A DNA stretch of 51,608 nucleotides from Thioalkalivibrio denitrificans (GTDB lineage: Bacteria > Pseudomonadota > Gammaproteobacteria > Ectothiorhodospirales > Ectothiorhodospiraceae). Location of the stretch: assembly GCF_002000365.1 (NCBI RefSeq), contig NZ_MVBK01000033.1:1-51608 (forward strand), read 5' to 3'. Shown here in pieces: positions 7,141 through 15,352 of this stretch (positions are counted from its first letter, which is position 1; every line of letters begins with the position of its first letter). The position numbers and the translations under genes were made by a program. A model generated the notes under the pieces. It ran no database searches, was not told the origin of the DNA, and was given only the letters and a program-made list of their open reading frames with translations.

Positions 7141-8997
7141 TTAGTTTTGGGACTCGTGGAGATAGAGGATCTGCGAGGCATGCACGAACGGTGACTCCAG
7201 AAGGTTGCGGGTGACGCGTCGTTCGGCGCGCTCGGCACGTTCGGCCAGTTCACGGTTTTCCGTGTGGCGGAGGATGCGCGCGGTGATTTCATGCATGGTC
7301 GCGCTGGTCGAGGGCAGCGGGGTGTCCTCCAGGTGCACCAGGCGGGGCGATCCGGGCAGCACCGGCACGCGGGTCGGGCGCCATCCATCCTCGTTGTGGA
7401 AGTATGTCCAGGCCGCGAGTGCCACTTCCGCGGCCTGTTCCCACACGTCGCGGTCATTCGTGTAGCTTGCCCAGTCGGCCAGACCCCGCGCCACGAAGGT
7501 ATAGTCCTCCAGTTCGCCCTCGCCCACCGGCACGCCCTCGGCATCCAGGGCCCGCGGCAATTCACCGTCACGCCACATGGCCGCCATAACCCGTTCATGC
7601 AGGGCTGCGCCGGCGCGTGCCGCCGTTTCATCGTGGGGTGCCGCCCTGGCCAGAGCGGACAGGGTCAGACCGTTCCAGGCCACCACGACCTTGTCGTCCA
7701 CCGGGAGCACGCGGGATGCCCGGGCTTCCAGCAAACGCGTGCGCGCCTCCTCCAGCAGCGCCTTCACCTGTGCTGTTTCGAGCCCCAGCATGTTCGCCAC
7801 ATCGCCAGGCTGACGTGCCTGAACGGGAAGGTAGCCATGCTCCAGGATGGGCGTGGTGTCGAAACCCCAGGCGGGCTCCACCACAGCCCAGGCCTCCTCG
7901 CCCACCCGTTCGCGGACTTCGTCTTTGTCCCACAGGTAATAGCCGCCCTCGACATCCTGGTCGTCCACGGCCGACAAACTGGACACGAAATCGCCCCGCC
8001 CTGTCGCCATGCGCTCAAGCATGAACTCAACCGTCTCGAGGCCAACGGCACGGTAGTCGTCCCGGTCGAGAGCCTCGGCCGCAAGGAGATAGAGTTCGGC
8101 CAGCAGGGCATTGTCATAGAGCATCTTCTCGAAGTGCGGCACCTGCCATTCCGGATCTTCCGTGTAGCGGTAGAAGCCGCCCCCGAGGTGATCCCGCAGG
8201 CCCCGGTGCATCATTTCGTCCAGCGTTACGGTGAGAAACTCCCGTACCCAGGGTTCATCACGGAGCCGCATCGATTCCACCAGCACGCGCAGTTGTGCCG
8301 CCTGGGGGAACTTGCTCTGGTTGCCGAAGCCGCCGCTCATCTTGTCCGCCATGCCCCGCTTGGCGTTGAGCATCCGGTCCAGCATCTCGTCCAGGCCCGC
8401 GTCCGGCACCGGCGCCTGACGCGTACGCTCCAGTTCGGCCAGTTCGCGGGCCGCCTCCCGGGTCACCACGCGCAGCTGGTCGCCTTCCTCCTGCCAGTGC
8501 CCATGAACCCGTTCCAGAAATCCGTCGAAGTCATCCGGTGTCATGTACACGGTGGCCACCAGCGGGTAGCCATCCGGCGTCAGGATGACGTTCAGGGGCC
8601 AGCCCCCGAAGCCGCGCGTCACGTGGATGAAGTTCATGAGGCGCCCGTCCAGCGCGGCATCCAGTTCGCGGTCCACCTTCACGGGCACGAAGTGCGTATT
8701 GATGCGGGCGGCGATCTCCTCGTTCTTGAAGCTCTCGCGTTGCATCACGTGACACCAGTGACAGGAGAAGTAACCCACAGACACCAGCAGCAGCCGGTTC
8801 GATTCACGTGCCAGCTCCAGCGTGGCGTCCTCCCATGCCTGCCAGAGCACCGGATCATCGTCGTGCAGCCTCAGGTAGGGCGAGGGGCTGTCACCCATGT
8901 TGTTGACCATGCCCAGGTCGTCAGCGACCAGCTTGGAGGGCGCCGCGAGGGCAAGCAGGAGAAAGGGCAGGAGAAGCCGAGACGTGGGAAGGCGCAT
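7141..8997 (-). CDS. Exported DUF255/YyaL-type thioredoxin-like protein
   Basis: A 618-residue member of the COG1331 family (human SPATA20, bacterial YyaL). An N-terminal thioredoxin-fold domain (about residues 30-160) carries the hallmark SCHWCHVM. An (alpha/alpha)6-barrel-like domain follows, with KFPQAAQL, LGGGFYRYTEDPEW and HFEKMLYDNALL. Most family members I know are cytosolic, but this one begins with a clear signal peptide (LLLPFLLLALAAP) and is probably periplasmic. Start 8997 is preferred for its AGGA six bases upstream; 9012 is an alternative. It lies 71 bp downstream of the NTF2/SDR pair on the same strand and may share its transcript. It ends at a large repeat. Confidence 0.85.
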   Translation of the reverse strand: MRLPTSRLLLPFLLLALAAPSKLVADDLGMVNNMGDSPSPYLRLHDDDPVLWQAWEDATLELARESNRLLLVSVGYFSCHWCHVMQRESFKNEEIAARINTHFVPVKVDRELDAALDGRLMNFIHVTRGFGGWPLNVILTPDGYPLVATVYMTPDDFDGFLERVHGHWQEEGDQLRVVTREAARELAELERTRQAPVPDAGLDEMLDRMLNAKRGMADKMSGGFGNQSKFPQAAQLRVLVESMRLRDEPWVREFLTVTLDEMMHRGLRDHLGGGFYRYTEDPEWQVPHFEKMLYDNALLAELYLLAAEALDRDDYRAVGLETVEFMLERMATGRGDFVSSLSAVDDQDVEGGYYLWDKDEVRERVGEEAWAVVEPAWGFDTTPILEHGYLPVQARQPGDVANMLGLETAQVKALLEEARTRLLEARASRVLPVDDKVVVAWNGLTLSALARAAPHDETAARAGAALHERVMAAMWRDGELPRALDAEGVPVGEGELEDYTFVARGLADWASYTNDRDVWEQAAEVALAAWTYFHNEDGWRPTRVPVLPGSPRLVHLEDTPLPSTSATMHEITARILRHTENRELAERAERAERRVTRNLLESPFVHASQILYLHESQN

Positions 8998-9068
8998 GTT
9001 GATTCCTGTCATGTCTTTCTTTCTTGGGCTCTCGTGCAGGGACGCGATGGACCGCCGATTTCTTCCGT

Positions 9069-9521
9069 TCAGGCCCTTCCCGACGCCGAAAGGCGCCTGC
9101 GCAGCAGGCGCAGTATCCCGCCGAGCACGGGGATACGCTCGTACACCTGGGCCGCCGCATCCCAGTAATCCACGTGCTCCACCACGCGGCCCCGTGCGTC
9201 GAATTGGACACGACTGACCCCCTCGATGTTCAGGGCCATGCGACGGCCCGCGGCGGCGCCGTCCGTGAATCGCCAGCGTATCAGCGCGATGTTTCCGGTA
9301 CGAGCCCGTTCCAGCACACGGAAGCGGGGTTCCGGACACACGCGGTACATGTGTTCGAACACCCCCCGGATATCGGGCACGCCACGCACATCGTTGAAGG
9401 GATCCCGAAACCGGGCATCCGGGGTGAAGTACGCGTCCAGTTCCCCGAGGCCCTCCGGGGTCAACGCCTCGAAGAAGCGAGCATAGTCCGCCAACCGACG
9501 GTCCAGGTCCGTGTCCGTCAT
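9069..9521 (-). CDS. SnoaL/NTF2-like family protein
   Basis: A 150-residue single-domain protein of the nuclear-transport-factor-2 fold. It shows the typical YFTPDARFRDPFNDVRG segment, IRWRF and EHVDYWD strands, and a basic C-terminal tail. The fold is used by isomerases, hydrolases and binding proteins, so a specific reaction cannot be named. The ATG overlaps the stop of the upstream SDR gene as ATGA, which shows translational coupling. In other proteobacteria, SDR and NTF2-like genes beside photolyase and LitR-type regulator genes belong to light or singlet-oxygen response clusters; that is the likely context here. Confidence 0.85.
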   Translation of the reverse strand: MTDTDLDRRLADYARFFEALTPEGLGELDAYFTPDARFRDPFNDVRGVPDIRGVFEHMYRVCPEPRFRVLERARTGNIALIRWRFTDGAAAGRRMALNIEGVSRVQFDARGRVVEHVDYWDAAAQVYERIPVLGGILRLLRRRLSASGRA

Positions 9522-10270
9522 GACGATGCCACCATGCGTCGCGTCAGGCGAAGGTAGAGGCCGTTCGGCAGGCAGCGCAGGAGCGACATGATCACGGCGA
9601 ATCGCCAGGGAAACCGGATCTCGAAGCGGCGGTGCCTCAGGCCGCGCACGACGGCGTCTGCCGCCTGTTCGCTGGTCATCAGAAACGGCATGGAGAACCG
9701 GTTCCTGTCGGTGAGGGCCGTCCTCACGAACCCCGGGTTGATGAGACGCAGGGCCACCCCGTCCGCCGCCAGCTCCGGCTGCAGCGATTCCGCAAGGCTG
9801 ATGAGCGCCGCCTTGGTCGCGCCGTAGGGCGCCGCACCGGGCAGACCGCGGTAGCCCGCGAGACTGGCGGTCACGAGAATCTGGCCCCTGCCCCGGGCCC
9901 GCATCGCGGGCATGATGGCCGCCAGGGCATGAACGACGCCCAGGTAGTTGACCTCCATGAGCTGTCGAAACAACGCCACGTCGAACTGGTCCAGCCGCAT
10001 GGGCTGATAGTCGCCCGCATTCAGGATGCAGAGATCCACAGGACCCAGTGAGGTCTCCAGCGCCCGGACCAGCTCCCGGAGGCCTTGCGCATCGGTCACG
10101 TCGCCCGGCCAGGCGAAGAGCCGTTCGGGATGATCCGCACAAAGGGCCTCCAGTCGCTCCGCCCGCCGGGCGGTCACCGCCACCCGCCAGCCCGACCCGG
10201 CCAGCCGGCGCGCGGTCGCTGCGCCGATGCCGCTGCTCGCGCCCACGATCCAGGCCAGGGGTGTGTGCAT
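9518..10270 (-). CDS. Short-chain dehydrogenase/reductase
   Basis: A 250-residue classical SDR oxidoreductase. It has the nucleotide-binding GASSGIG (near residue 10), the NAG motif (about 89-91), and a catalytic Ser-Tyr-Lys set in TASLAGYRGLPGAAPYGATK. The Arg residues after the first Rossmann strands (TARRAER) suggest NADP(H) preference, which is an inference. The substrate is unknown. It is divergent from the MerR gene, with only 83 bp between the two starts, and is coupled to the NTF2-like gene by ATGA. It is probably controlled by the regulator across the divide. Confidence 0.88.
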   Translation of the reverse strand: MHTPLAWIVGASSGIGAATARRLAGSGWRVAVTARRAERLEALCADHPERLFAWPGDVTDAQGLRELVRALETSLGPVDLCILNAGDYQPMRLDQFDVALFRQLMEVNYLGVVHALAAIMPAMRARGRGQILVTASLAGYRGLPGAAPYGATKAALISLAESLQPELAADGVALRLINPGFVRTALTDRNRFSMPFLMTSEQAADAVVRGLRHRRFEIRFPWRFAVIMSLLRCLPNGLYLRLTRRMVASS

Positions 10271-10330
10271 AGGTGTTCCTCATGGGAGACAGCGCCGGGC
10301 GCCGCCAGGATGCTTGGACTGGATAGTTTA

Positions 10331-10343
10331 TACAAATGTTGTA
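10331..10343. promoter_or_regulatory. Candidate operator between SDR and MerR genes
   Basis: The sequence tacaaatgttgta is a perfect 5-3-5 inverted repeat, set in a short AT-rich block (tatacaaatgttgtacaat) in an otherwise GC-rich divide of 83 bp. MerR-family proteins bind such palindromes within or next to promoters. A TACAAT (-10-like) follows at 10342-10347. I infer that the MerR regulator binds here and controls both directions. Confidence 0.45.
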
Positions 10344-10353
10344 CAATTCCGCT

Positions 10354-11292
10354 ATGGCCGTCCCCATCGAACCCATCGACGACCTCCCGACGGAAGAGGG
10401 GTTGTTCCCCATCCGGACTGTCTGCAGCCTCACGGGCGTGCATCCGGTGACCCTGCGCGCCTGGGAGCGCCGCTACGGGTTGATTCGCCCGAAACGCACC
10501 CCCAAGGGCCACCGGCTCTACAGCGGCGAGGACATTGAGCTCATCCGGCACATCCTGCGCCTGCTGGACCAAGGCGTCTCCATCGGACAGGTCGGGCAGC
10601 TTCTGGATGCGCGCAAGGCCCCGGCCCCGCCCGAACCCGAAGCGAGCGGGCCGGGAGACCCGGCCTGGAACGCGTATCGCATGCGCCTTCGGGAAGCCGT
10701 GGGGATACTTGATGAGTCGGCCGTGTCTCAGGTTTGGGAGGACGCCCTGTCGCTGTTTTCCCTGGATACGATGATCCTGCAGCTGGCACTGCCGGTGCGG
10801 GACAGTCTGCGCGAGCGTCCGGCCAGCGACCAGGCGGCGGCAGCCGAACTGTCCTTTCTCAGCCGCTGGCTCCGGCAGACGCTGAACACCAGGCTCAGGC
10901 AGATGAGTCCGTCCATCGTCGGCCCCACCGTCGTCGTCGTGCCCCTGGACGAATCGCCGGATGACTTGTGCCTGTTGCGGTTTGCCCTCGCCTGCCGGCG
11001 CGAGGGCATCGGTGCGCGGTTGCTCGGTCCCGGCGTGCCGCTGGGTGGCTTGGGCACACTTGCGGGCAAGGCAAACGCCCGCGCCGTGATCCTCTACAGC
11101 GAGCGCACACCCGGCCACGCAACCCGCCTTTCTCGATTCTGCCAGTCATGGGACAGGGCCCACGGTGTGCTTTGCACCCTCGGCGGTGGCCTCGAGTCCC
11201 TGCCTCCAGGTCTGGGCGTTAAGGACATCGTGAGTCTGGGCACGGATCCCGACAAGGCCGCCGTCGCGCTCCATGAACACCTCGCACGATGA
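10354..11292 (+). CDS. MerR-family regulator, LitR/CarH-like with degenerate cobalamin domain
   Basis: A 312-residue transcription factor. A MerR winged helix-turn-helix occupies about residues 18-85 (PIRTVCSLTGVHPVTLRAWE, then YGLIRP and GHRLYS). The C-terminal half has the helical plus Rossmann-like layout of the B12-binding domain of LitR/CarH light sensors. Where CarH-type proteins have a cobalamin-ligating His, this one reads PLDESPDDLCLLRFA, so vitamin B12 binding is doubtful. The next gene is a photolyase, joined by an ATGA overlap, which supports a light-response role. The ATG at 10354 gives a better N-terminus than an in-frame start at 10336, which falls inside the operator-like block. 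Confidence 0.82.
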   Translation: MAVPIEPIDDLPTEEGLFPIRTVCSLTGVHPVTLRAWERRYGLIRPKRTPKGHRLYSGEDIELIRHILRLLDQGVSIGQVGQLLDARKAPAPPEPEASGPGDPAWNAYRMRLREAVGILDESAVSQVWEDALSLFSLDTMILQLALPVRDSLRERPASDQAAAAELSFLSRWLRQTLNTRLRQMSPSIVGPTVVVVPLDESPDDLCLLRFALACRREGIGARLLGPGVPLGGLGTLAGKANARAVILYSERTPGHATRLSRFCQSWDRAHGVLCTLGGGLESLPPGLGVKDIVSLGTDPDKAAVALHEHLAR

Positions 11293-12719
11293 AAACTCTC
11301 CTCTGGTTCAGGCGCGACCTGCGCCTGACCGACAACCCGGCGCTGATTCGAGGTATCAGCGACGGCGACGTGATTCCCGTCTACATCCATGCACCGCAAG
11401 AGGAAGGCGACTGGGCACCGGGGGCGGCAAGCCGCTGGTGGCTGCATCACAGCCTGACGGCATTGAGGGCGGATCTGCGCAGCCGGGGTAGCGACCTGAT
11501 CATTCGCCAGGGCGCGAGCCTCGCAATGCTGCAGTCCCTGATCCGCGAGACGGGTGCCGGACAGGTGCTCTGGAACCGGCTCTACGACCCGGCCCTGATC
11601 CGGCGGGACCAGGGCATCAAGGAGACCCTGCGAGCCGCCAGCGTCAGGGCCGAGAGTTTCAATGCCGCCCTGCTCTTCGAGCCGCGGACCGTGGCCAAAC
11701 AGGACGGCGATCCCTACAAGGTCTTCACACCGTTCTGGAAGGCATGCCTCGCGCTGGGAGTCCCCGCTGACGTCAGATCGGCGCCGAAGCGGGTTCCGTC
11801 CCCGGCGGACCTCCCGGAGGGCGCCGATATCGACTCGATTGGACTGCTCCCTGATCTCGACTGGGATGCCGGATTTCCAGAACTCTGGACCCCCGGCGAG
11901 ACCGGCGCCCTGGCGCGGCTTGCGGACTTCATGGACGAGGCGGTGGGGGATTACGACCACCTGCGCAACCGTCCCGACTGCGACGGCAGTTCCCGCCTTT
12001 CCCCTCACCTGCACTTCGGTGAGATCGGTCCGCGTCAGGTGGCGGCCGCCTGCCAGGTGGCCGGGGACCGACGTGACAGTAAGGGCGTCGACAGTTTTCT
12101 GCGGGAGATCGGCTGGCGGGAGTTCGCGCACCATCTTCTGTATCACTTCCCCGAAACAACGGACGAGCCCCTGGATCCGCGTTTCAGGGAGGTGCCGTGG
12201 ACCGCGGTAGACAATAAGACACTCGCTGCGTGGCGGCGGGGCCGAACCGGGATCCCCCTGGTGGATGCAGCCATGCGCGCCCTCTGGGCCACAGGCTGGA
12301 TGCACAACCGGGCACGCATGGTCGTCGCCTCACTGCTCACAAAGAACATTGGCGCGCACTGGTTGACGGGCGCTCAGTGGTTCTGGGACACCCTTGTGGA
12401 CGCGGATCTAGCCAACAATACCCTCGGCTGGCAATGGACCGCCGGCTGCGGCGCCGACGCAGCACCCTACTTCCGGGTGTTCAACCCCGTGCTTCAGGGC
12501 GAGCGCTTCGATCCCAAGGGCGATTACGTGCGCAGGTGGGTACCGGAACTGGCCAGGCTCCCGGCCCGCTACATTCACAAACCCTGGGAGGCGCCGCAGG
12601 ACGTACTGGAGGCGTCAGGCGTGCGCCTGGGGGACAGTTACCCGAGACCCCTGGTGGACCTTGCCGAAAGCCGCCGCCACGCGCTGGAACGGTGGGAAAT
12701 GATCAAGTCGGCGGGATGA
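11289..12719 (+). CDS. phrB: Deoxyribodipyrimidine photolyase (class I CPD photolyase)
   Basis: A 476-residue flavoenzyme that repairs cyclobutane pyrimidine dimers using blue light. The N-terminal antenna domain begins WFRRDLRLTDNPAL. The C-terminal FAD-binding domain contains TGIPLVDAAMRALWATGWMH, NRARMVVASLL and WDTLVDADLANNTLGWQWTAG, with the Trp and Asn residues expected for FAD and electron transfer. Length and motifs are normal. The ATG overlaps the stop of the MerR regulator (ATGA), so the two form an operon. A CACAGAG-type palindrome follows the stop. Confidence 0.94.
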   Translation: MKTLLWFRRDLRLTDNPALIRGISDGDVIPVYIHAPQEEGDWAPGAASRWWLHHSLTALRADLRSRGSDLIIRQGASLAMLQSLIRETGAGQVLWNRLYDPALIRRDQGIKETLRAASVRAESFNAALLFEPRTVAKQDGDPYKVFTPFWKACLALGVPADVRSAPKRVPSPADLPEGADIDSIGLLPDLDWDAGFPELWTPGETGALARLADFMDEAVGDYDHLRNRPDCDGSSRLSPHLHFGEIGPRQVAAACQVAGDRRDSKGVDSFLREIGWREFAHHLLYHFPETTDEPLDPRFREVPWTAVDNKTLAAWRRGRTGIPLVDAAMRALWATGWMHNRARMVVASLLTKNIGAHWLTGAQWFWDTLVDADLANNTLGWQWTAGCGADAAPYFRVFNPVLQGERFDPKGDYVRRWVPELARLPARYIHKPWEAPQDVLEASGVRLGDSYPRPLVDLAESRRHALERWEMIKSAG

Positions 12720-12729
12720 AATCTTGATT

Positions 12730-12903
12730 GCCACAGAGGCCACAGAGGTCACAGAGAAAAAACGACTGGATCGTTGGGGTGAGGAACGAACCCCAACGGA
12801 CCATTACACGATGAGGGTCCTGTGCAATCAGGTCGGACTGCTTCACCACCGGTTTGCACGGGTAATGCTTTTCAAACTCTGTGACCTCTGTGCCCTCTGT
12901 GGC
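12730..12903. repeat. CACAGAG-type palindrome, copy 1
   Basis: Terminal arms of three 9-bp units (gccacagag, gccacagag, gtcacagag) at 12730-12756 pair with 12877-12903 with one mismatch. The central part holds a separate 9-bp hairpin (cgttggggt 12772-12780 with accccaacg 12790-12798). It fills the gap between the convergent photolyase and dusA genes. A second CACAGAG element lies at 34595-34713 with a different interior. Confidence 0.85.
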
Positions 12904-12911
12904 AAAAACAA

Positions 12912-13925
12912 TCACGCACTTGCACTGAGCGTCTCGCCGTCGCCCGGGACGGGCACGCGAGCGGCGGCGGCCCGGATCACTTCGATGCCTGCACCGGTCC
13001 GGTGGGCGTTTTCGCTGAGATGGCGCCGCCAGGCGCGGGCGCCGGGACAGCCCTGGAACAGGCCGAGAATGTGGCGCGTCATGGCCTGCAACGGGACGCC
13101 TTCGTCCAGGCGCTCGGAGACATAGGGCAGCAGGTCCGCCACCACCTGGTGGCGCGTCGGCACCGGATGGTCGTCACCGAAGACGCGCCGGTCCACCTGC
13201 ACCAGCATGTAGGGGTTGTGATAGGCCTCGCGCCCGAACATGACGCCGTCCAGGCGCCCGAGGTGTTCCGCTGCCGAGTCCAGATCCTGCAGGCCACCGT
13301 TGAGGATGATCTCCAGATCCGGGAAATCCGCCTTGAGCCGATGCACCACGTCGTAGCGCAGCGGTGGGATCTCGCGATTCTCCCTGGGGCTCAGGCCCTG
13401 AAGCCAGGCCTTGCGCGCATGGACGATGAACGTCCGGCAACCGGCGGCGCGGACCGTATCCACGAAGGACACCAGGTCCTCGTAGGCGTCGCGATCATCG
13501 ATGCCGATGCGTGTCTTGACGGTGACGGGCACGGCGCAGGCCGCGTTCATCGCCGCCACGCAGTCCGCCACCAGTTGCGGCTCGGCCATGAGACAGGCAC
13601 CGAAACGGCCGGACTGAACCCGGTCAGAGGGGCAGCCGACGTTCAGGTTCACCTGGTCATAACCCTGTGCCTCGGCGAGACGGGCACAGGCCGCAAGTTC
13701 CCCGGGCTCGCTGCCGCCCAATTGCAGGGCAACGGGATGCTCGTGCGGGTGATAAGCGAGCAGGCGCGAGGCATCGCCGTGCAACAGCGCACCCGTGGTC
13801 ACCATCTCGGTGTACAGTAGCGTGTGACGGGTGATCAGGCGCAGAAAGTACCGGCAGTGCCGGTCCGTCCAGTCCATCATCGGCGCGACCGAAACCCTGT
13901 TGGGGGATGGCAATTTCCTGGGCAT
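12912..13925 (-). CDS. dusA: tRNA-dihydrouridine synthase A
   Basis: A 337-residue FMN enzyme that reduces uridines in the tRNA D-loop. It has the TIM-barrel signatures VAPMMDWTDRHCRYFLR near the N-terminus, QLGGSEP, LNVGCPSDRVQSGRFGACLM with the active-site Cys, VKTRIGIDD, and VHARKAWLQGLSP, which is typical of DusA. ILNGGLQ marks the phosphate-binding strand. The ATG at 13925 is preferred over a TTG nine bases upstream. It is divergent from the MFS gene across a distinctly AT-rich spacer that must contain its promoter. Confidence 0.94.
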   Translation of the reverse strand: MPRKLPSPNRVSVAPMMDWTDRHCRYFLRLITRHTLLYTEMVTTGALLHGDASRLLAYHPHEHPVALQLGGSEPGELAACARLAEAQGYDQVNLNVGCPSDRVQSGRFGACLMAEPQLVADCVAAMNAACAVPVTVKTRIGIDDRDAYEDLVSFVDTVRAAGCRTFIVHARKAWLQGLSPRENREIPPLRYDVVHRLKADFPDLEIILNGGLQDLDSAAEHLGRLDGVMFGREAYHNPYMLVQVDRRVFGDDHPVPTRHQVVADLLPYVSERLDEGVPLQAMTRHILGLFQGCPGARAWRRHLSENAHRTGAGIEVIRAAAARVPVPGDGETLSASA

Positions 13926-13985
13926 AAATACCAATAATAATAATATGATAAGCGACTTATTTAATGTACATTATTACTTAAGTGC
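13926..13985. promoter_or_regulatory. AT-rich divergent promoter region with TAATGTACATTA palindrome
   Basis: About 60 bp upstream of dusA are strikingly AT-rich against the GC-rich background. They contain repeated aataat units and a perfect 12-bp palindrome TAATGTACATTA (13962-13973). This is where the dusA promoter, and perhaps that of the divergent MFS gene, should lie. The palindrome is a candidate operator, but no known regulator is implied by the sequence alone. Confidence 0.4.
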
Positions 13986-14075
13986 GTGGCGCACACCTTC
14001 GTGACGCCCCCAAGGGTATCAGAACGGCCCTGCCGGCCGGGCCCGTGACTGTCCGGCACGCAGCGTGATGGTGCA

Positions 14076-15248
14076 ATGACTCGGGCTGACTCACACACGG
14101 CCACAGTGCTTGCCCTGGGCAGCACCCAGACCCTGGCCTGGGGCACCACCTACTACCTGCCCGCGATCCTGGCCCTGCCCATGGCCCGTGAGTTCGACAT
14201 CCCGGCCAGCTGGGTGTTCGGCGCGTTTTCCGCGGCATTGGTTCTTGCGGCCTTGTTCGGACCGCTTGCGGGACGCCGTATCGACCGCTACGGCGGCCGC
14301 CATGTGCTGGCCGGATCCAACGTGATATTCGCTTTTGGCCTGCTGGTCCTGGGCCTTGCCCAGGACCCTGCTTGGATGGTCACCGGCTGGCTCGTCATCG
14401 GGCTGGGCATGTCCATGGGGCTCTACGAGGGCGCCTTTTCCACTTTGGCCGCCATCTATGGACAGAAGGCACGCGGGGCCATCGTCGGCGTCACCCTCAT
14501 GGCTGGCTTCGCGAGCACCGTCTTCTGGCCGATTACCGCCTGGATCGAGGCCGGGGCCGGGTGGCGGACGGCATGCCTCGTCTGGGCCGCCGCACACCTG
14601 TTCGTGGGGCTGCCGATCAACCGGTTTCTCCTGCCCCGCAAGGTCCAGCCCCCTGCGCCCCCGCGCGAACTGCATACCACGGGTTCCGTGGTGCTCGACC
14701 GCTCCCTGCTCCTGATCGCCTTCGTGTTCGCCATCGCCTGGTTCATCGGCACCGCCATGGCCGCCCACCTGCCGCGGCTGCTTCAGGATGCGGGCCTGAC
14801 GCCCGCCGCAGCCGTGGGCGTCGCCGCGCTGATAGGGCCCGCCCAGGTCGCGGCCCGGCTGTTCGACTACCTGGTGCTGCGCCGTTTTCACCCTCTGCTT
14901 GCCAGCAAGCTGGCCAGTCTTGCGCATCCCTTGGGCGCCGCGGCCATCATGGTGCTCGGTGCGCCGGCCTCCGTGTTTTTCACCCTGCTCCACGGCGCCG
15001 GTCACGGCATCCTCTCCATCGCCAAGGGGACCGTGCCGCTGGCCATCTTCGGCCCCCGGGACTACGGCCATCGCATGGGGCTCCTGAGCGCGCCGGCGCG
15101 ATTCGCCCAGGCCGGGGCGCCGTTCGTGTTCGCGCTGCTCATCGAGCGTTTCAACATGGGCGTGCTGGTGATCTCGTCCGCGCTCGGCCTGTGCGCGTTT
15201 GCGGCCCTGTGGATACTGGGCAGAACCGCGCAAACTCCGTCAAATTGA
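14076..15248 (+). CDS. MFS transporter
   Basis: A 390-residue major facilitator with about 12 predicted membrane helices in two halves. The loop between helices 2 and 3 carries the MFS signature in the form GPLAGRRIDRYGGRH. A cytoplasmic linker (LLPRKVQPPAPPRELH) separates the halves. There is no substrate-specific motif I can read. It is divergent from dusA and followed after 104 bp by glutamate dehydrogenase on the same strand. The stop lies within a short palindrome ccgtcaaattgacgg (15237-15251). Confidence 0.85.
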   Translation: MTRADSHTATVLALGSTQTLAWGTTYYLPAILALPMAREFDIPASWVFGAFSAALVLAALFGPLAGRRIDRYGGRHVLAGSNVIFAFGLLVLGLAQDPAWMVTGWLVIGLGMSMGLYEGAFSTLAAIYGQKARGAIVGVTLMAGFASTVFWPITAWIEAGAGWRTACLVWAAAHLFVGLPINRFLLPRKVQPPAPPRELHTTGSVVLDRSLLLIAFVFAIAWFIGTAMAAHLPRLLQDAGLTPAAAVGVAALIGPAQVAARLFDYLVLRRFHPLLASKLASLAHPLGAAAIMVLGAPASVFFTLLHGAGHGILSIAKGTVPLAIFGPRDYGHRMGLLSAPARFAQAGAPFVFALLIERFNMGVLVISSALGLCAFAALWILGRTAQTPSN

Positions 15249-15352
15249 CGGCTGCGATGTCAGACACCGGGGCGGTGCGGTCACGCACTGCCTGCACCGG
15301 CGATCTGCTAGGCTGTAGACACCCGAAGCCATACCACCCAGGAGGCAAGCAC

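Noticed and set aside
14372-15352. N-terminal extension of glutamate dehydrogenase to 14372
   Set aside because: The extra 327 codons overlap the MFS gene out of frame and read as its shadow. The ATG at 15353 has a strong GGAGG.
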